Source: a bacterium
Lineage (GTDB): Bacteria; UBP14; UBA6098; 4484-93
Direction: 5' to 3'
Length of the DNA: 41,343 nucleotides
Assembly (NCBI GenBank): GCA_021158465.1
Contig: JAGGUN010000023.1
Location: 1-41,343, forward strand
Part shown: positions 1 to 7,245 of the stretch, piece by piece
Layout of the letters: each line of letters starts with the position of its first letter
Numbering within the stretch: the first letter of the stretch is position 1
Notes under the pieces: generated by a model
Database searches by the model: none
What the model was told of the DNA's origin: nothing
The model's input: the letters and a program-made list of their open reading frames with translations, nothing else
Made by a program: the position numbers and the translations under genes

Positions 1-320
1 CTTCGTCAGGCTGGAAAGGAGCTTTATATTGGTGATGTTAGTCCAGCTCAAACTAAGCTCCCGCAGGTCGGTAAGGCTCGAAAGAGCTGAGAAATCGGTT
101 ATCTTCTTGCAATCCCAAAGCGACAGCTTCTCCAGCTTCGTCAGGCTGGAAAGTGAGCTTATGTCGGCGATTTTAGTCCAGCTCAAATCAAGCTCCCGCA
201 GGTTGGTCAGGCTGGCAAGCACGCTTATGTTGGTGATGTTAGCCCCGCGCAAATCAAGCTTCCGCAGGTTCGTCAGGCTCGAAAGAACGGAGAAATCGGT
301 TATATTCTTGCAAACGCCAA
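1..320. repeat. tandem near-identical DNA repeats inside the LRR gene
   Basis: The leucine-rich repeats are conserved at DNA level. The stretch CTTCGTCAGGCTGGAAAG occurs at 1 and again at 136, so two repeats (22+23 codons, 135 bp) form a higher-order unit. Further partial matches (GCAGGTTGGTCAGGCTGG, GCAGGTTCGTCAGGCTCG) occur between about 195 and 290, and GAGAAATCGGTTAT occurs near 89 and 290. This points to recent unit duplication. Confidence 0.8.
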
Positions 321-906
321 GCGACAGCGACTGAAGACCCTTCAACTCGGTTAACGGTAAAAGCTCCTTTACAGGCGTTCCCCAAAGGTCAAGGTAAGTC
401 AAATCCTTCAGTCCCATCAACTGGGAGAGGTCTTTTATGTTGCTTCCGGAGAGGTCCAGGATTTCGAGCTCGGGAAGCCCCTTGATAGAATGAATGGAAC
501 TTGTCTTCGACCCGGAGAACGAGAGTGCCGAGAACTCAGGGAGCTCGAGAAGCCTCCTAACAACCTCGTCATCGATATATTCAAGATGAATAAATCTGAT
601 ATCCTTCAGCGACTCCGTTGCTCCGAGAAAGAATTTTCTGTTGTCGGGCTCGCTTATATCCAGACCGACGAGAGATGCCTTGCCGCTCCTGTCCTTGAGG
701 TATGCTCTATCCTCCTTCATATCGAAGCTGAGCGTATCGCCGCCTTTGTATTTCCATGTAATTTTTAGTCTATCCTTTTTTTCGATTGTAACCACATCAC
801 CAGGCGAAAGCTCGCACTCCAGAGGTGTTTCCCCCGCATAGAAAAAATTAACATACACCTCTGCTCCGGTAGGTTCCGTCTCTATAATGGAAATCCTGAA
901 ATTCAT
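1..906 (-). CDS. PEGA-like and leucine-rich-repeat protein, C-terminus beyond window
   Basis: The frame is open from an ATG at 906 to the window edge, giving at least 302 residues. GGAGG lies 7 bases before the ATG. The first 45 or so residues look like a PEGA domain (TEPTGAEVYVN, then GETPLECELSPGD), a small beta fold common in surface proteins. From about residue 150 the protein is made of leucine-rich repeats of alternating 22 and 23 residues with consensus LTxLxxLxLxxxxITxIxxLSS, the SDS22/internalin-like type that forms a solenoid for protein binding. No signal peptide is visible, so it may be cytoplasmic or anchored through the missing C-terminus. It lies 49 bp after the PCC-domain gene and is probably the last visible member of the surE operon. 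The binding partner is unknown. Confidence 0.85.
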   Translation of the reverse strand, partial: MNFRISIIETEPTGAEVYVNFFYAGETPLECELSPGDVVTIEKKDRLKITWKYKGGDTLSFDMKEDRAYLKDRSGKASLVGLDISEPDNRKFFLGATESLKDIRFIHLEYIDDEVVRRLLELPEFSALSFSGSKTSSIHSIKGLPELEILDLSGSNIKDLSQLMGLKDLTYLDLWGTPVKELLPLTELKGLQSLSLGVCKNITDFSVLSSLTNLRKLDLRGANITNISVLASLTNLRELDLSWTKIADISSLSSLTKLEKLSLWDCKKITDFSALSSLTDLRELSLSWTNITNIKLLSSLTK

Positions 907-955
907 TTTGGTTCCTCCTTGAAAATATTACTGTCCTCCATCTATTAGCCTGCGT

Positions 956-1378
956 TCAGGCGAGCAGGAAAAGCCCCGTTCTGTCATCGAGCTTTCTTAT
1001 GAACTCACCCTCACGGGGGAAGAGGAATATCTCCGCTGTCGCAGACACCTTGCCCGAGAAGAGATGACCACATCTCGCATTGTAGTCCACATCGCCTATC
1101 ACAATATGCGTATGAATCACCAGCTCGCCTGTCTCGAACTTCACCGATATGTTTCCCGAGAGGGTTGCTATCTCATAATCACCGGGAAACTCACGCTTTC
1201 TATACCTTTTCTCTGCCACATCGAAATAGCCGAGGGTCGGAGATGCTATCGAACCGATGCCAAAAAAGAAGCCAGATCTTATCCCGTTCTCCTTTGCAAA
1301 CTGCTCAATCTTCTCGTTTATATCCTCCCCTGCCTCGATATGGAGAAGATAACCATCGTCAAACTTCCTTGCCAGCAT
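956..1378 (-). CDS. PCC/DUF296 domain protein
   Basis: A 140-residue protein that is a single PCC (plants and prokaryotes conserved, formerly DUF296) domain. The visible family features are the opening MLARKFDDGYLLHIEAGED, the GIRSGFFFGIGS turn, and the histidine motif HTHIVIGDVDYNARCGHL whose histidines bind metal in bacterial and archaeal members. In plants the domain accompanies AT-hook DNA-binding segments; in prokaryotes it stands alone as a trimer and its function is not settled. No AT-hook is present here. The ATG overlaps the last 20 bp of the upstream ATPase-like gene, so translation is probably coupled. Family identification is firm, cellular role unknown. Confidence 0.88.
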   Translation of the reverse strand: MLARKFDDGYLLHIEAGEDINEKIEQFAKENGIRSGFFFGIGSIASPTLGYFDVAEKRYRKREFPGDYEIATLSGNISVKFETGELVIHTHIVIGDVDYNARCGHLFSGKVSATAEIFLFPREGEFIRKLDDRTGLFLLA

Positions 1379-3947
1379 CGGTTACTCCTTCCTTTTCTCT
1401 GGTTCTTACACTCCGAATGAGCAGAACAAAGCAAGCGGTTACAATTCCAAGCAGAAGGCACACTACAACCTTACTTGGCTCGATTCGATATATACCGTAA
1501 TGCGTTAGATTAAAAGGTGAGAGCACAACAGCTACATTCAAGGCGATAATACCGAGTGAAATCCAGAGGAATCTGTTATTCCTCCAGATACTCCTTGCCA
1601 CCCGCTTCACACTCGAGCCATAAAGCGGGAATATCGAGAACCCCGATGCAAAAATAGCGAGGACGAACGCAAGGGTTCTCGACTGGTTAAGGTAGCCCGT
1701 CCCTTTGAGGTTCCACAGGAAGAGAAAGAACACCTCAAGGGCAAATAGGGCACCAAGAAGCAGTCCATCGGTGAACGGATGGAATTCCCAGAGCGGCTTC
1801 TCATCGTAGGAGGATTCCAACGAAAGAAAGGTTGCCAAAGGGAGGATTACGAACAGTCCGAGCCAGACCATATGGTATGGGGAAAGTATCGGATACGGTA
1901 TGGAGAAAAGCGACAACCCAAGCATAGAGCCAGTTAAACCGAGCGAGACGAAGAAAAGATACAGGAGCAACTTCTCCACCCGATACAACGAGAACTCCGC
2001 GTCCTTTAACAGAGGAAACGAAGAAGGCTTGTTTTCTACCTTCACATCGGCTATCTCTCCCGCGATACACAAGCCTCTGTCGTAATCCGCAATGGAGATA
2101 TCAGATATCCGCATCGGCTCGAAGTCGGAGATACCAGTCCCCACATAAGCAAGCCTGTAACCCGACTCCTTCAGCATAGCAACAACCCTGAGCCTACCCC
2201 TTTCCCCGAGGTCAGGAAGAAAAAGAATATCGGTATCCTCTATCCTATCCACAACAGTGTCCAGCTCCTCCTTCTCCACTACCGCCACCGCTTCAGGGAG
2301 CTTCGGGACAAACCCAGCCTCCTGAAAAAGAACAACCTTCTTCCCGCCCTTTACAAACTGTTCGATACTACTATATATTTGCGGGTTTAGCGCATACCTT
2401 ATCCCAAGAACTCCCACAAATATCAAACCTTTTTCCTCCGTATCCTGTGGATGAGTGATCCGGTATGCGAACCCAATCTTCTCTACACCTGCCGATGAAA
2501 TATTGGTGATCTTCTCATGGAGCTTATCCCTCAGCGTTATATCAAGCCTGTAGACATCCCGATTGAGATAAGCATACTCACACAAGTTAAGAAGCCTTTT
2601 TGCATCTCCCTTTAAGACCGAGATCGTATCCTGTCCTGCTTTGAAATCCGCCCGGATACCTCTTACATCATTCACTCTCTCAAGTAGAAGAAGCTCAAGC
2701 CCACCGATAAGCTCCTTTCGCATACCCGTTTTCTTAATAAGTTCAAATATTCCAATCTCCTTCCTCGAGCCCCAAATAATGCCATCCTTCGAATAGATAA
2801 GGTTCGATAGCGACGCCATCTTAAGAAGCAGTCCCAGAGAATCCCTTGTGTAGTCGTCAAATATCTCACCATCGACGGTGAACAACTCATCCAGTTCAAC
2901 CTTCTTGGGGTCAACGGTTATCTTCTTCCCGTTGGCAACAGCAGAGACAACCCCTTCAGCTCCCTTCAGGAGGAAATTGTCTGAATCGATACAGATGCAG
3001 TCGATGCTATCCATTTTGCACAGGAGCTCAGGGTAGCGCATATAAAACCCCCTCCTCCCTGCTCTGACAAATGAGGAAAGAATAGCAAAAAAGGCAGGCA
3101 CAGGAAAGATTATACCAAATGTTGCAGCAAGGAGACAGGCAAGATTACCGACGATGTTCTCAATATCTACACCCTTTACCCAACCGGCAAAAAAGGTGAC
3201 AAGGATGACAAACATAACAGAATAATAGACCTTCGGTGGTATAGGAAAGATAGTCGAGAAAGCCTTTGGCTTCTCGTATTGATACTGAGGGAGATGACCA
3301 AGCATCGTGTTCTCACCGGTTGCAACCACAATCCCGAGAGCCCTCCCAGACTTCACCTGTGTACCAGCAAAGAGCATATTCCTCTGCTGTCCAGGAGGGG
3401 TATCTTCCGCCAACGGCTCAGGAGATTTGAAAACCTCTGCCTTCCCCTCGAACAGATTACTCTCATCCACAGTGAGCAAAAACGAGCAGAATATCCTGAC
3501 ATTAGCCGGAACCCTGTCCCCCGAGAGTAGCTCGAGTACATCCCCAACAACAATATCCGTTACCGGAACAGAAACAAATCCACCGTCACGGAGGACACTC
3601 GCCCTTGGCAGAAAGCGTTCCTTGAGGGAAAGAAAAAGATAAGTGATCTCGGTAAAGTAAAACCGAAAGACAGGATAGAGAACCCCTCCAACAAAAAAGA
3701 TAACAGAAAGTGTGGGTTTTTTATCGATATAAAATAGGATGGAAATAAATATAGGTAAGATGGAATGCAGCACCTCCTTAACGAATCTTCTTCTCGGGAA
3801 CTGCCACTCCTCAGGCGATATGTTCTCCCCCTGATGAACAAGCCTCTTCTTCGCCTCCTCCTTGGATAAACCGAACGCTATATTTGTCTGGAGAAACCGC
3901 TCTATCTCCTCCACAGTGAAGGAGTGCCATGGGATATCCCAGTTCAT
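1359..3947 (-). CDS. degenerate P-type ATPase homologue (probable pseudoenzyme)
   Basis: This 862-residue protein has the layout of a P2-type cation ATPase: an N-terminal cation-ATPase domain (1-60), membrane pairs near 62-105 and 240-295, an actuator domain (115-220), P and N domains (310-640) and six hydrophobic C-terminal segments (655-845). The catalytic motifs are eroded. VDESxLTGES reads VDESNLFEGKA (160-170); the M4 PEGLP motif reads FPVPA (281-285); ICSDKTGTLT reads ICIDSDNFLL (318-327), keeping Asp321 but not Lys-Thr-Gly-Thr; KGAPE reads KGDAK; GDGxND reads GTGISD (603-608). Phosphorylation and transport seem unlikely. The intact 862-codon frame, the ATGA overlap with surE upstream and the conserved topology argue against a decaying pseudogene. 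A regulatory or scaffold membrane protein is inferred; partner and ligand unknown. Confidence 0.85.
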   Translation of the reverse strand: MNWDIPWHSFTVEEIERFLQTNIAFGLSKEEAKKRLVHQGENISPEEWQFPRRRFVKEVLHSILPIFISILFYIDKKPTLSVIFFVGGVLYPVFRFYFTEITYLFLSLKERFLPRASVLRDGGFVSVPVTDIVVGDVLELLSGDRVPANVRIFCSFLLTVDESNLFEGKAEVFKSPEPLAEDTPPGQQRNMLFAGTQVKSGRALGIVVATGENTMLGHLPQYQYEKPKAFSTIFPIPPKVYYSVMFVILVTFFAGWVKGVDIENIVGNLACLLAATFGIIFPVPAFFAILSSFVRAGRRGFYMRYPELLCKMDSIDCICIDSDNFLLKGAEGVVSAVANGKKITVDPKKVELDELFTVDGEIFDDYTRDSLGLLLKMASLSNLIYSKDGIIWGSRKEIGIFELIKKTGMRKELIGGLELLLLERVNDVRGIRADFKAGQDTISVLKGDAKRLLNLCEYAYLNRDVYRLDITLRDKLHEKITNISSAGVEKIGFAYRITHPQDTEEKGLIFVGVLGIRYALNPQIYSSIEQFVKGGKKVVLFQEAGFVPKLPEAVAVVEKEELDTVVDRIEDTDILFLPDLGERGRLRVVAMLKESGYRLAYVGTGISDFEPMRISDISIADYDRGLCIAGEIADVKVENKPSSFPLLKDAEFSLYRVEKLLLYLFFVSLGLTGSMLGLSLFSIPYPILSPYHMVWLGLFVILPLATFLSLESSYDEKPLWEFHPFTDGLLLGALFALEVFFLFLWNLKGTGYLNQSRTLAFVLAIFASGFSIFPLYGSSVKRVARSIWRNNRFLWISLGIIALNVAVVLSPFNLTHYGIYRIEPSKVVVCLLLGIVTACFVLLIRSVRTREKEGVTDAGKEV

Positions 3948-4711
3948 CTACCCCCTATGTCGATATTCCAGTTTTTCATATCGCTCAAAAACTTATAATC
4001 GGTCATATCGAGGTGAAGCGGCGTAATTGCAACATAACCCTCCTTCAAGGCAGTATAATCACCATAGGAAGCTGAATCCGAGCATATCATCTCGCCATCC
4101 ATCCAGTAATATGTTCTCCCCTTCGGGTCTTTACGCCTCTGAAACCAGTCGTTAAAATAACTTTTTCCCTGCTTAATATATTTAACACCTTTTATCTCCT
4201 CGAACGGTAGGTCGGGGATATTCACATTTATCAACACATCGTCGGGAATACCGTTTTCCAACACATACCTTGCCACAGCCAAAGCGACCTTTTTAGCCGT
4301 CTTAAGATTATCCTCTCTAACACTGTCGAGGGAAAAGGCAATAGATGGGATGGATAGAAGTGTTCCCTCGGTTGCGGCAGAAACGGTCCCGGAGTAGATG
4401 ATAGCTGCGCCTGTGTTGGCACCGAAATTTATCCCCGAAAGAACAAGACGAGGAGGCTGATCGATTATCTCCCTTACTGCAAGTTTAACACAATCGGCAG
4501 GGGTACCGTTCACAGCATACCCAAAGAGCTTCCCGTTCCTTTTTATCTCCGTTATCCTCAAAGGGACAGTCAGGGTTATCGCATGACCGATCGCACTCTG
4601 CTCCCTATCCGGTGCCACAATCAGAACATCGTCGAGCACAGAAACCGCCTCCGCAAGAGCAGAGATACCAGAAGAATATATGCCGTCGTCGTTGGTCACG
4701 AGTATACCCAT
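3944..4711 (-). CDS. surE: 5'/3'-nucleotidase SurE
   Basis: SurE is a metal-dependent phosphatase that removes phosphate from nucleoside monophosphates and is linked to stationary-phase survival. The 255-residue length is typical. The N-terminal metal motif VTNDDG (residues 5-10), the serine in REQSAIGHAIT, the NGTPADCV segment and the asparagine in SGINFGANTGAAIIYSGT are all present, so activity is expected. The stop overlaps the start of the ATPase-like gene by 4 bp (ATGA). The ATG has no Shine-Dalgarno sequence; a promoter at 4720-4747 ends 8 bp before it, so the message is probably leaderless. Confidence 0.96.
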   Translation of the reverse strand: MGILVTNDDGIYSSGISALAEAVSVLDDVLIVAPDREQSAIGHAITLTVPLRITEIKRNGKLFGYAVNGTPADCVKLAVREIIDQPPRLVLSGINFGANTGAAIIYSGTVSAATEGTLLSIPSIAFSLDSVREDNLKTAKKVALAVARYVLENGIPDDVLINVNIPDLPFEEIKGVKYIKQGKSYFNDWFQRRKDPKGRTYYWMDGEMICSDSASYGDYTALKEGYVAITPLHLDMTDYKFLSDMKNWNIDIGGR

Positions 4712-4719
4712 ATATTTTC

Positions 4720-4747
4720 AATTTACCTATAGCAAGGGAAAATGCAA
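4720..4747 (-). promoter_or_regulatory. promoter of surE, leaderless type
   Basis: On the minus strand TTGCAT, 16 bases, TAAATT, then 8 bases to the surE ATG. The expected transcription start falls at or next to the ATG, and no ribosome-binding site lies between. Confidence 0.6.
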
Positions 4748-4807
4748 AGGATTTTTCAAACTATCAAATCGAGATAGAATATACCGTTGCTAGCCGAAGC
4801 CATCCTT

Positions 4808-5107
4808 TTATTGCAGGTTTGCTCTTCGGATAAGCTCCGCTTCAATCTCGGCTTTCTTGCGTGCAAACCTTTTCTCGCTCGCTTCGACCCTGTCCAGGCG
4901 CTCCGCCAGAGCGAACATCTCATCAAGCTCAGCAGGCTCCTGGGCATAAAACTCGAGGTTGCCCCGATTCCAGCGAAGGAAAGCAAGCCTGAAGACAGTA
5001 TCCTCGTAGGTATAAGATAGTGCAAAATCGGAGTAGTTCCTATACTCCGACACCACCTCGGAGATTAGCTCAATCCTGGCATTCTCTGAGGGTAAAAACA
5101 GACCCAT
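4808..5107 (-). CDS. small hypothetical protein with C-terminal coiled coil
   Basis: A 99-residue protein beginning MGLFLPSENARIELISEVV. I do not recognise the family. The first 65 residues look like a compact alpha/beta unit (VVSEYRNYSDFALSYTYEDTVFRLAFLRWN); the last 40 (LAERLDRVEASEKRFARKK) are strongly charged and probably a helix or short coiled coil. The same frame is open to a TTG at 5143, but that TTG is the -35 box of a good promoter (5116-5143) whose -10 lies 8 bp before the ATG at 5107. The ATG, read from a leaderless transcript, is therefore preferred. It lies upstream of surE, which has its own promoter. Confidence 0.6.
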   Translation of the reverse strand: MGLFLPSENARIELISEVVSEYRNYSDFALSYTYEDTVFRLAFLRWNRGNLEFYAQEPAELDEMFALAERLDRVEASEKRFARKKAEIEAELIRRANLQ

Positions 5108-5115
5108 ATCGAAAT

Positions 5116-5143
5116 AAAATATAAAATATCGCAGACAAGTCAA
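5116..5143 (-). promoter_or_regulatory. promoter of the 99-residue gene, leaderless type
   Basis: Minus strand TTGACT, 16 bases, TATTTT, then 8 bases to the ATG at 5107. No Shine-Dalgarno sequence is present. The arrangement is the same as at surE. Confidence 0.65.
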
Positions 5144-5152
5144 CAGCAGATT

Positions 5153-5302
5153 TCACTTCAGCAGAATAATATCCCTTGCAAATTCCAGCATCTTCTCGCA
5201 AAGTGCGTTGAATATCTCCACCGATGCCACCTTGCCCTTACCTTTTTTGACCTCTGTCGTGATAGACGAATTAGGACAAGTGGGAGGATGAGAGATTGAC
5301 AA
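5153..5302 (-). CDS. possible 49-residue ORF or remnant of a broken gene
   Basis: The 264 bp between the 99-residue gene and the GDH partner gene hold no clear gene. One frame runs from a TTG at 5302 to TGA at 5153 and ends in a protein-like amphipathic stretch (EVKKGKGKVASVEIFNALCE, then KMLEFARDIILLK). GGAGGAGG lies about 9 bases before the TTG, so translation is possible. A second minus-strand frame, upstream and overlapping it (about 5270-5415), also looks partly protein-like (SLCETVVSEEAINIVNLSSS) and ends at a TAA, so the region could equally be a frameshifted remnant of a larger gene. No family recognised. Confidence 0.3.
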   Translation of the reverse strand: MSISHPPTCPNSSITTEVKKGKGKVASVEIFNALCEKMLEFARDIILLK

Positions 5303-5407
5303 TATTTATCGCCTCCTCCGACACCACCGTCTCACAGAGGGAAATTGAATCCAAGTTCCAGCTATCGCTGCTCATCGAAAGGGAGGTCGAGATAGTTGGA
5401 GCATCTC

Positions 5408-5773
5408 TTACTGGATTATCTTCATTATCTCATCGAATAAATCTTCAGGTGCAACAATCTTGCCCAGATCGGCTACCTCGCCCAAAATCGCTTTAGTTTC
5501 GTTGTGCGACTCCCTTGGTGCAACGAACAACACCGGAATATTGTGCGTTCGGCAGGCGAAGAGAATATCCGAGGGTGAACTGACAACACCAGGAATCGGC
5601 ATCAGCTTGTGGACATAAGCGACTACCACATCAGCTTCCCCCTTGCCGATGTGATTAATATATTTGCCGTGTCCGTCAAACCCGTTTGAGACAGGCATTG
5701 TGTTAATCCCTTTTACTGCCAACCGTGTCAGAACACCAGGGTCAGTCCCTTCGAAATACGCTACCGTTGCCAT
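5408..5773 (-). CDS. conserved-looking protein co-encoded with glutamate dehydrogenase
   Basis: A 121-residue soluble protein of unknown function. It starts MATVAYFEGTDPGVLTRLAV and has alternating hydrophobic strands and helices typical of a small Rossmann-like alpha/beta domain (ADVVVAYVHKL, DILFACRTHNIPVLFVAP, KIVAPEDLFDEIMKII). The strand-loop pattern resembles a nucleotide or small-ligand binding sensor, but no catalytic motif is recognisable. GGAGG lies 8 bases before the ATG. The gene begins 27 bp after gdhA on the same strand, so a shared transcript and a role linked to glutamate metabolism are inferred. Confidence 0.75.
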   Translation of the reverse strand: MATVAYFEGTDPGVLTRLAVKGINTMPVSNGFDGHGKYINHIGKGEADVVVAYVHKLMPIPGVVSSPSDILFACRTHNIPVLFVAPRESHNETKAILGEVADLGKIVAPEDLFDEIMKIIQ

Positions 5774-5800
5774 ATCTCTCCTCCTTTAGCTATTACTAAA

Positions 5801-7087
5801 TTATACCCATCCGCGCAGCTTCATCGCCTCAACAACCCTTTTGACCGACACGAGGTACGCTGCCAAGCGCGTATAGACCTTTTTCTCTTCGTGCATCTTA
5901 TGAACAGCCCAAAACGCTGAGGTCATCTTGTCGTCTAGACGTTTCTGAACCTCCTCAAGGTCCCAATAGAAATTGTATGTTCCCTGAACCTGCTCGAAGT
6001 AAGAAACAGTTACACCACCAGCATTGGCAAGAAAGTCTGGGATAACATAGATGCCCCTTTCTTGCAAGACCCTATCGGCTTCGGTCGTTGTAGGACCATT
6101 GGCAGCCTCGGCAATGAGCTTAACCCTGGGAGATATTCTGTTGACAGTATCAGCGTTTATCTGACCTTCAAGAGCAGCAGGAATAAGAACATCAACATCC
6201 TTGCTAATCCAGGCGTCGCCCGGCTCCACAATATACCCCAGCGCCTCTGCCTTCTCCTTGTCGATTGTACCATATTGGTCGGTGATAGTCTGCAGAAGCT
6301 CAGCATCAACACCATCTGGATGGCTGTATGTATATGCGGTTTTGTCTTTATAGTCCCAGCACGAAACGCATGCCACATTTCCCCCAAGAAATTTCTTGAA
6401 ACCGATAGCAGCATACTGCCCTACATTCCCGAAGCCTTGGATAGCTGCCACACAATCCGCCGACCTCATATTCAGCGCCTTCATAGCCTCACGAATAGTG
6501 AATATAACGCCGAACCCTGTTGCTTCCGTGCGCCCCTGCGAACCGCAAGCACCAACAGGTTTCCCTGTGATAACATTGGGAACAAACCTGCCTGCAAGTC
6601 TACAATATTCATCCATCATCCAACCCATCATCTGCTTGGTTGTCCCAACATCAGGGGCAGGCACATCCGCCAACGGTCCAATGTTTTTCCAGATACGGTC
6701 AACCCAACCGCGACAGAGCCGCTCCTTCTCACCCTCGGAAAGCTGGGCGGGGTCAACCACACACCCACCCTTACCACCACCAAGCGGGATGTCGACAACA
6801 GCACATTTCCATGTCATCCACATAGCAAGCGCTCTCACAGTATCAATTGTCTCATTCGCTGCAAATCTTATCCCACCCTTGCACGGACCACGCGCATCAT
6901 TATGCTGAACACGGAAACCGTGGAACACCTTCACTTTCCCATCGTCCATACGGACAGGGATAGTGAACCAGAACTCCCTCATAGGCCAGCGGAGTATCTC
7001 ATGCGTTGCCTCATCAAGCCCCAAATACTTCGCTGCCTCGTCCAGCTGCGCCTGGGCAATCTGGAAAGGATTAAGAACCTTTGCCAT
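5801..7087 (-). CDS. gdhA: glutamate dehydrogenase (Glu/Leu/Phe/Val dehydrogenase family)
   Basis: This enzyme interconverts glutamate with 2-oxoglutarate and ammonium using NAD(P). At 428 residues it matches hexameric bacterial and archaeal enzymes. The substrate-site lysines are present: GPCKGGIRF (Lys70), MTWKCA (Lys94) and the catalytic PLGGGKGG (Lys106), together with ADVPAPDVGTT. The C-terminal dinucleotide domain carries AAIQGFGNVGQYAA. The coenzyme preference cannot be decided by eye. GGAGG lies 6 bases before the ATG, and a near-consensus promoter sits at 7138-7165. The 121-residue gene follows in the same operon. Confidence 0.97.
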   Translation of the reverse strand: MAKVLNPFQIAQAQLDEAAKYLGLDEATHEILRWPMREFWFTIPVRMDDGKVKVFHGFRVQHNDARGPCKGGIRFAANETIDTVRALAMWMTWKCAVVDIPLGGGKGGCVVDPAQLSEGEKERLCRGWVDRIWKNIGPLADVPAPDVGTTKQMMGWMMDEYCRLAGRFVPNVITGKPVGACGSQGRTEATGFGVIFTIREAMKALNMRSADCVAAIQGFGNVGQYAAIGFKKFLGGNVACVSCWDYKDKTAYTYSHPDGVDAELLQTITDQYGTIDKEKAEALGYIVEPGDAWISKDVDVLIPAALEGQINADTVNRISPRVKLIAEAANGPTTTEADRVLQERGIYVIPDFLANAGGVTVSYFEQVQGTYNFYWDLEEVQKRLDDKMTSAFWAVHKMHEEKKVYTRLAAYLVSVKRVVEAMKLRGWV

Positions 7088-7137
7088 CTCTCGCCTCCTT
7101 CAATTAAAAGGTTAAATAGCGATATACAGGTTGAAGA

Positions 7138-7165
7138 ATTCTAATCTGCAAAAACAGTTTGTCAA
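7138..7165 (-). promoter_or_regulatory. gdhA promoter
   Basis: Minus strand TTGACA, 16 bases, TAGAAT: a perfect -35 and a 5/6 -10 hexamer. The predicted start near 7131 leaves a leader of roughly 45 bases carrying GGAGG before the gdhA ATG. Confidence 0.8.
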
Positions 7166-7211
7166 GAGAAACCAAACCTGTTTAATCAAATTTTTTTAAT
7201 CTCGTTTATAG

Positions 7212-7239
7212 TTGATTTTTTTACTTATGCTGTTAAATT
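7212..7239 (+). promoter_or_regulatory. promoter of the barrel-protein gene, leaderless type
   Basis: TTGATT, 16 bases, TAAATT, then only 6 bases to the ATG at 7246. It is divergent from the gdhA promoter. No Shine-Dalgarno sequence is seen. Confidence 0.6.
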
Positions 7240-7245
7240 TGTGAT

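Noticed and set aside
1-320. Direct repeats that might be a CRISPR array
   Set aside because: The repeats are continuous, have no unique spacers and translate into leucine-rich repeats.
948-961. Perfect hairpin GCCTG-CGTT-CAGGC at the end of the PCC gene
   Set aside because: The stem is only 5 bp and no T-run follows in the direction of transcription, so it is not a convincing terminator.
6062-7144. A 360-residue plus-strand frame opposite gdhA
   Set aside because: Composition is cysteine-, histidine- and proline-rich, no motif is visible, and the other strand encodes a clear enzyme; it is a shadow frame.
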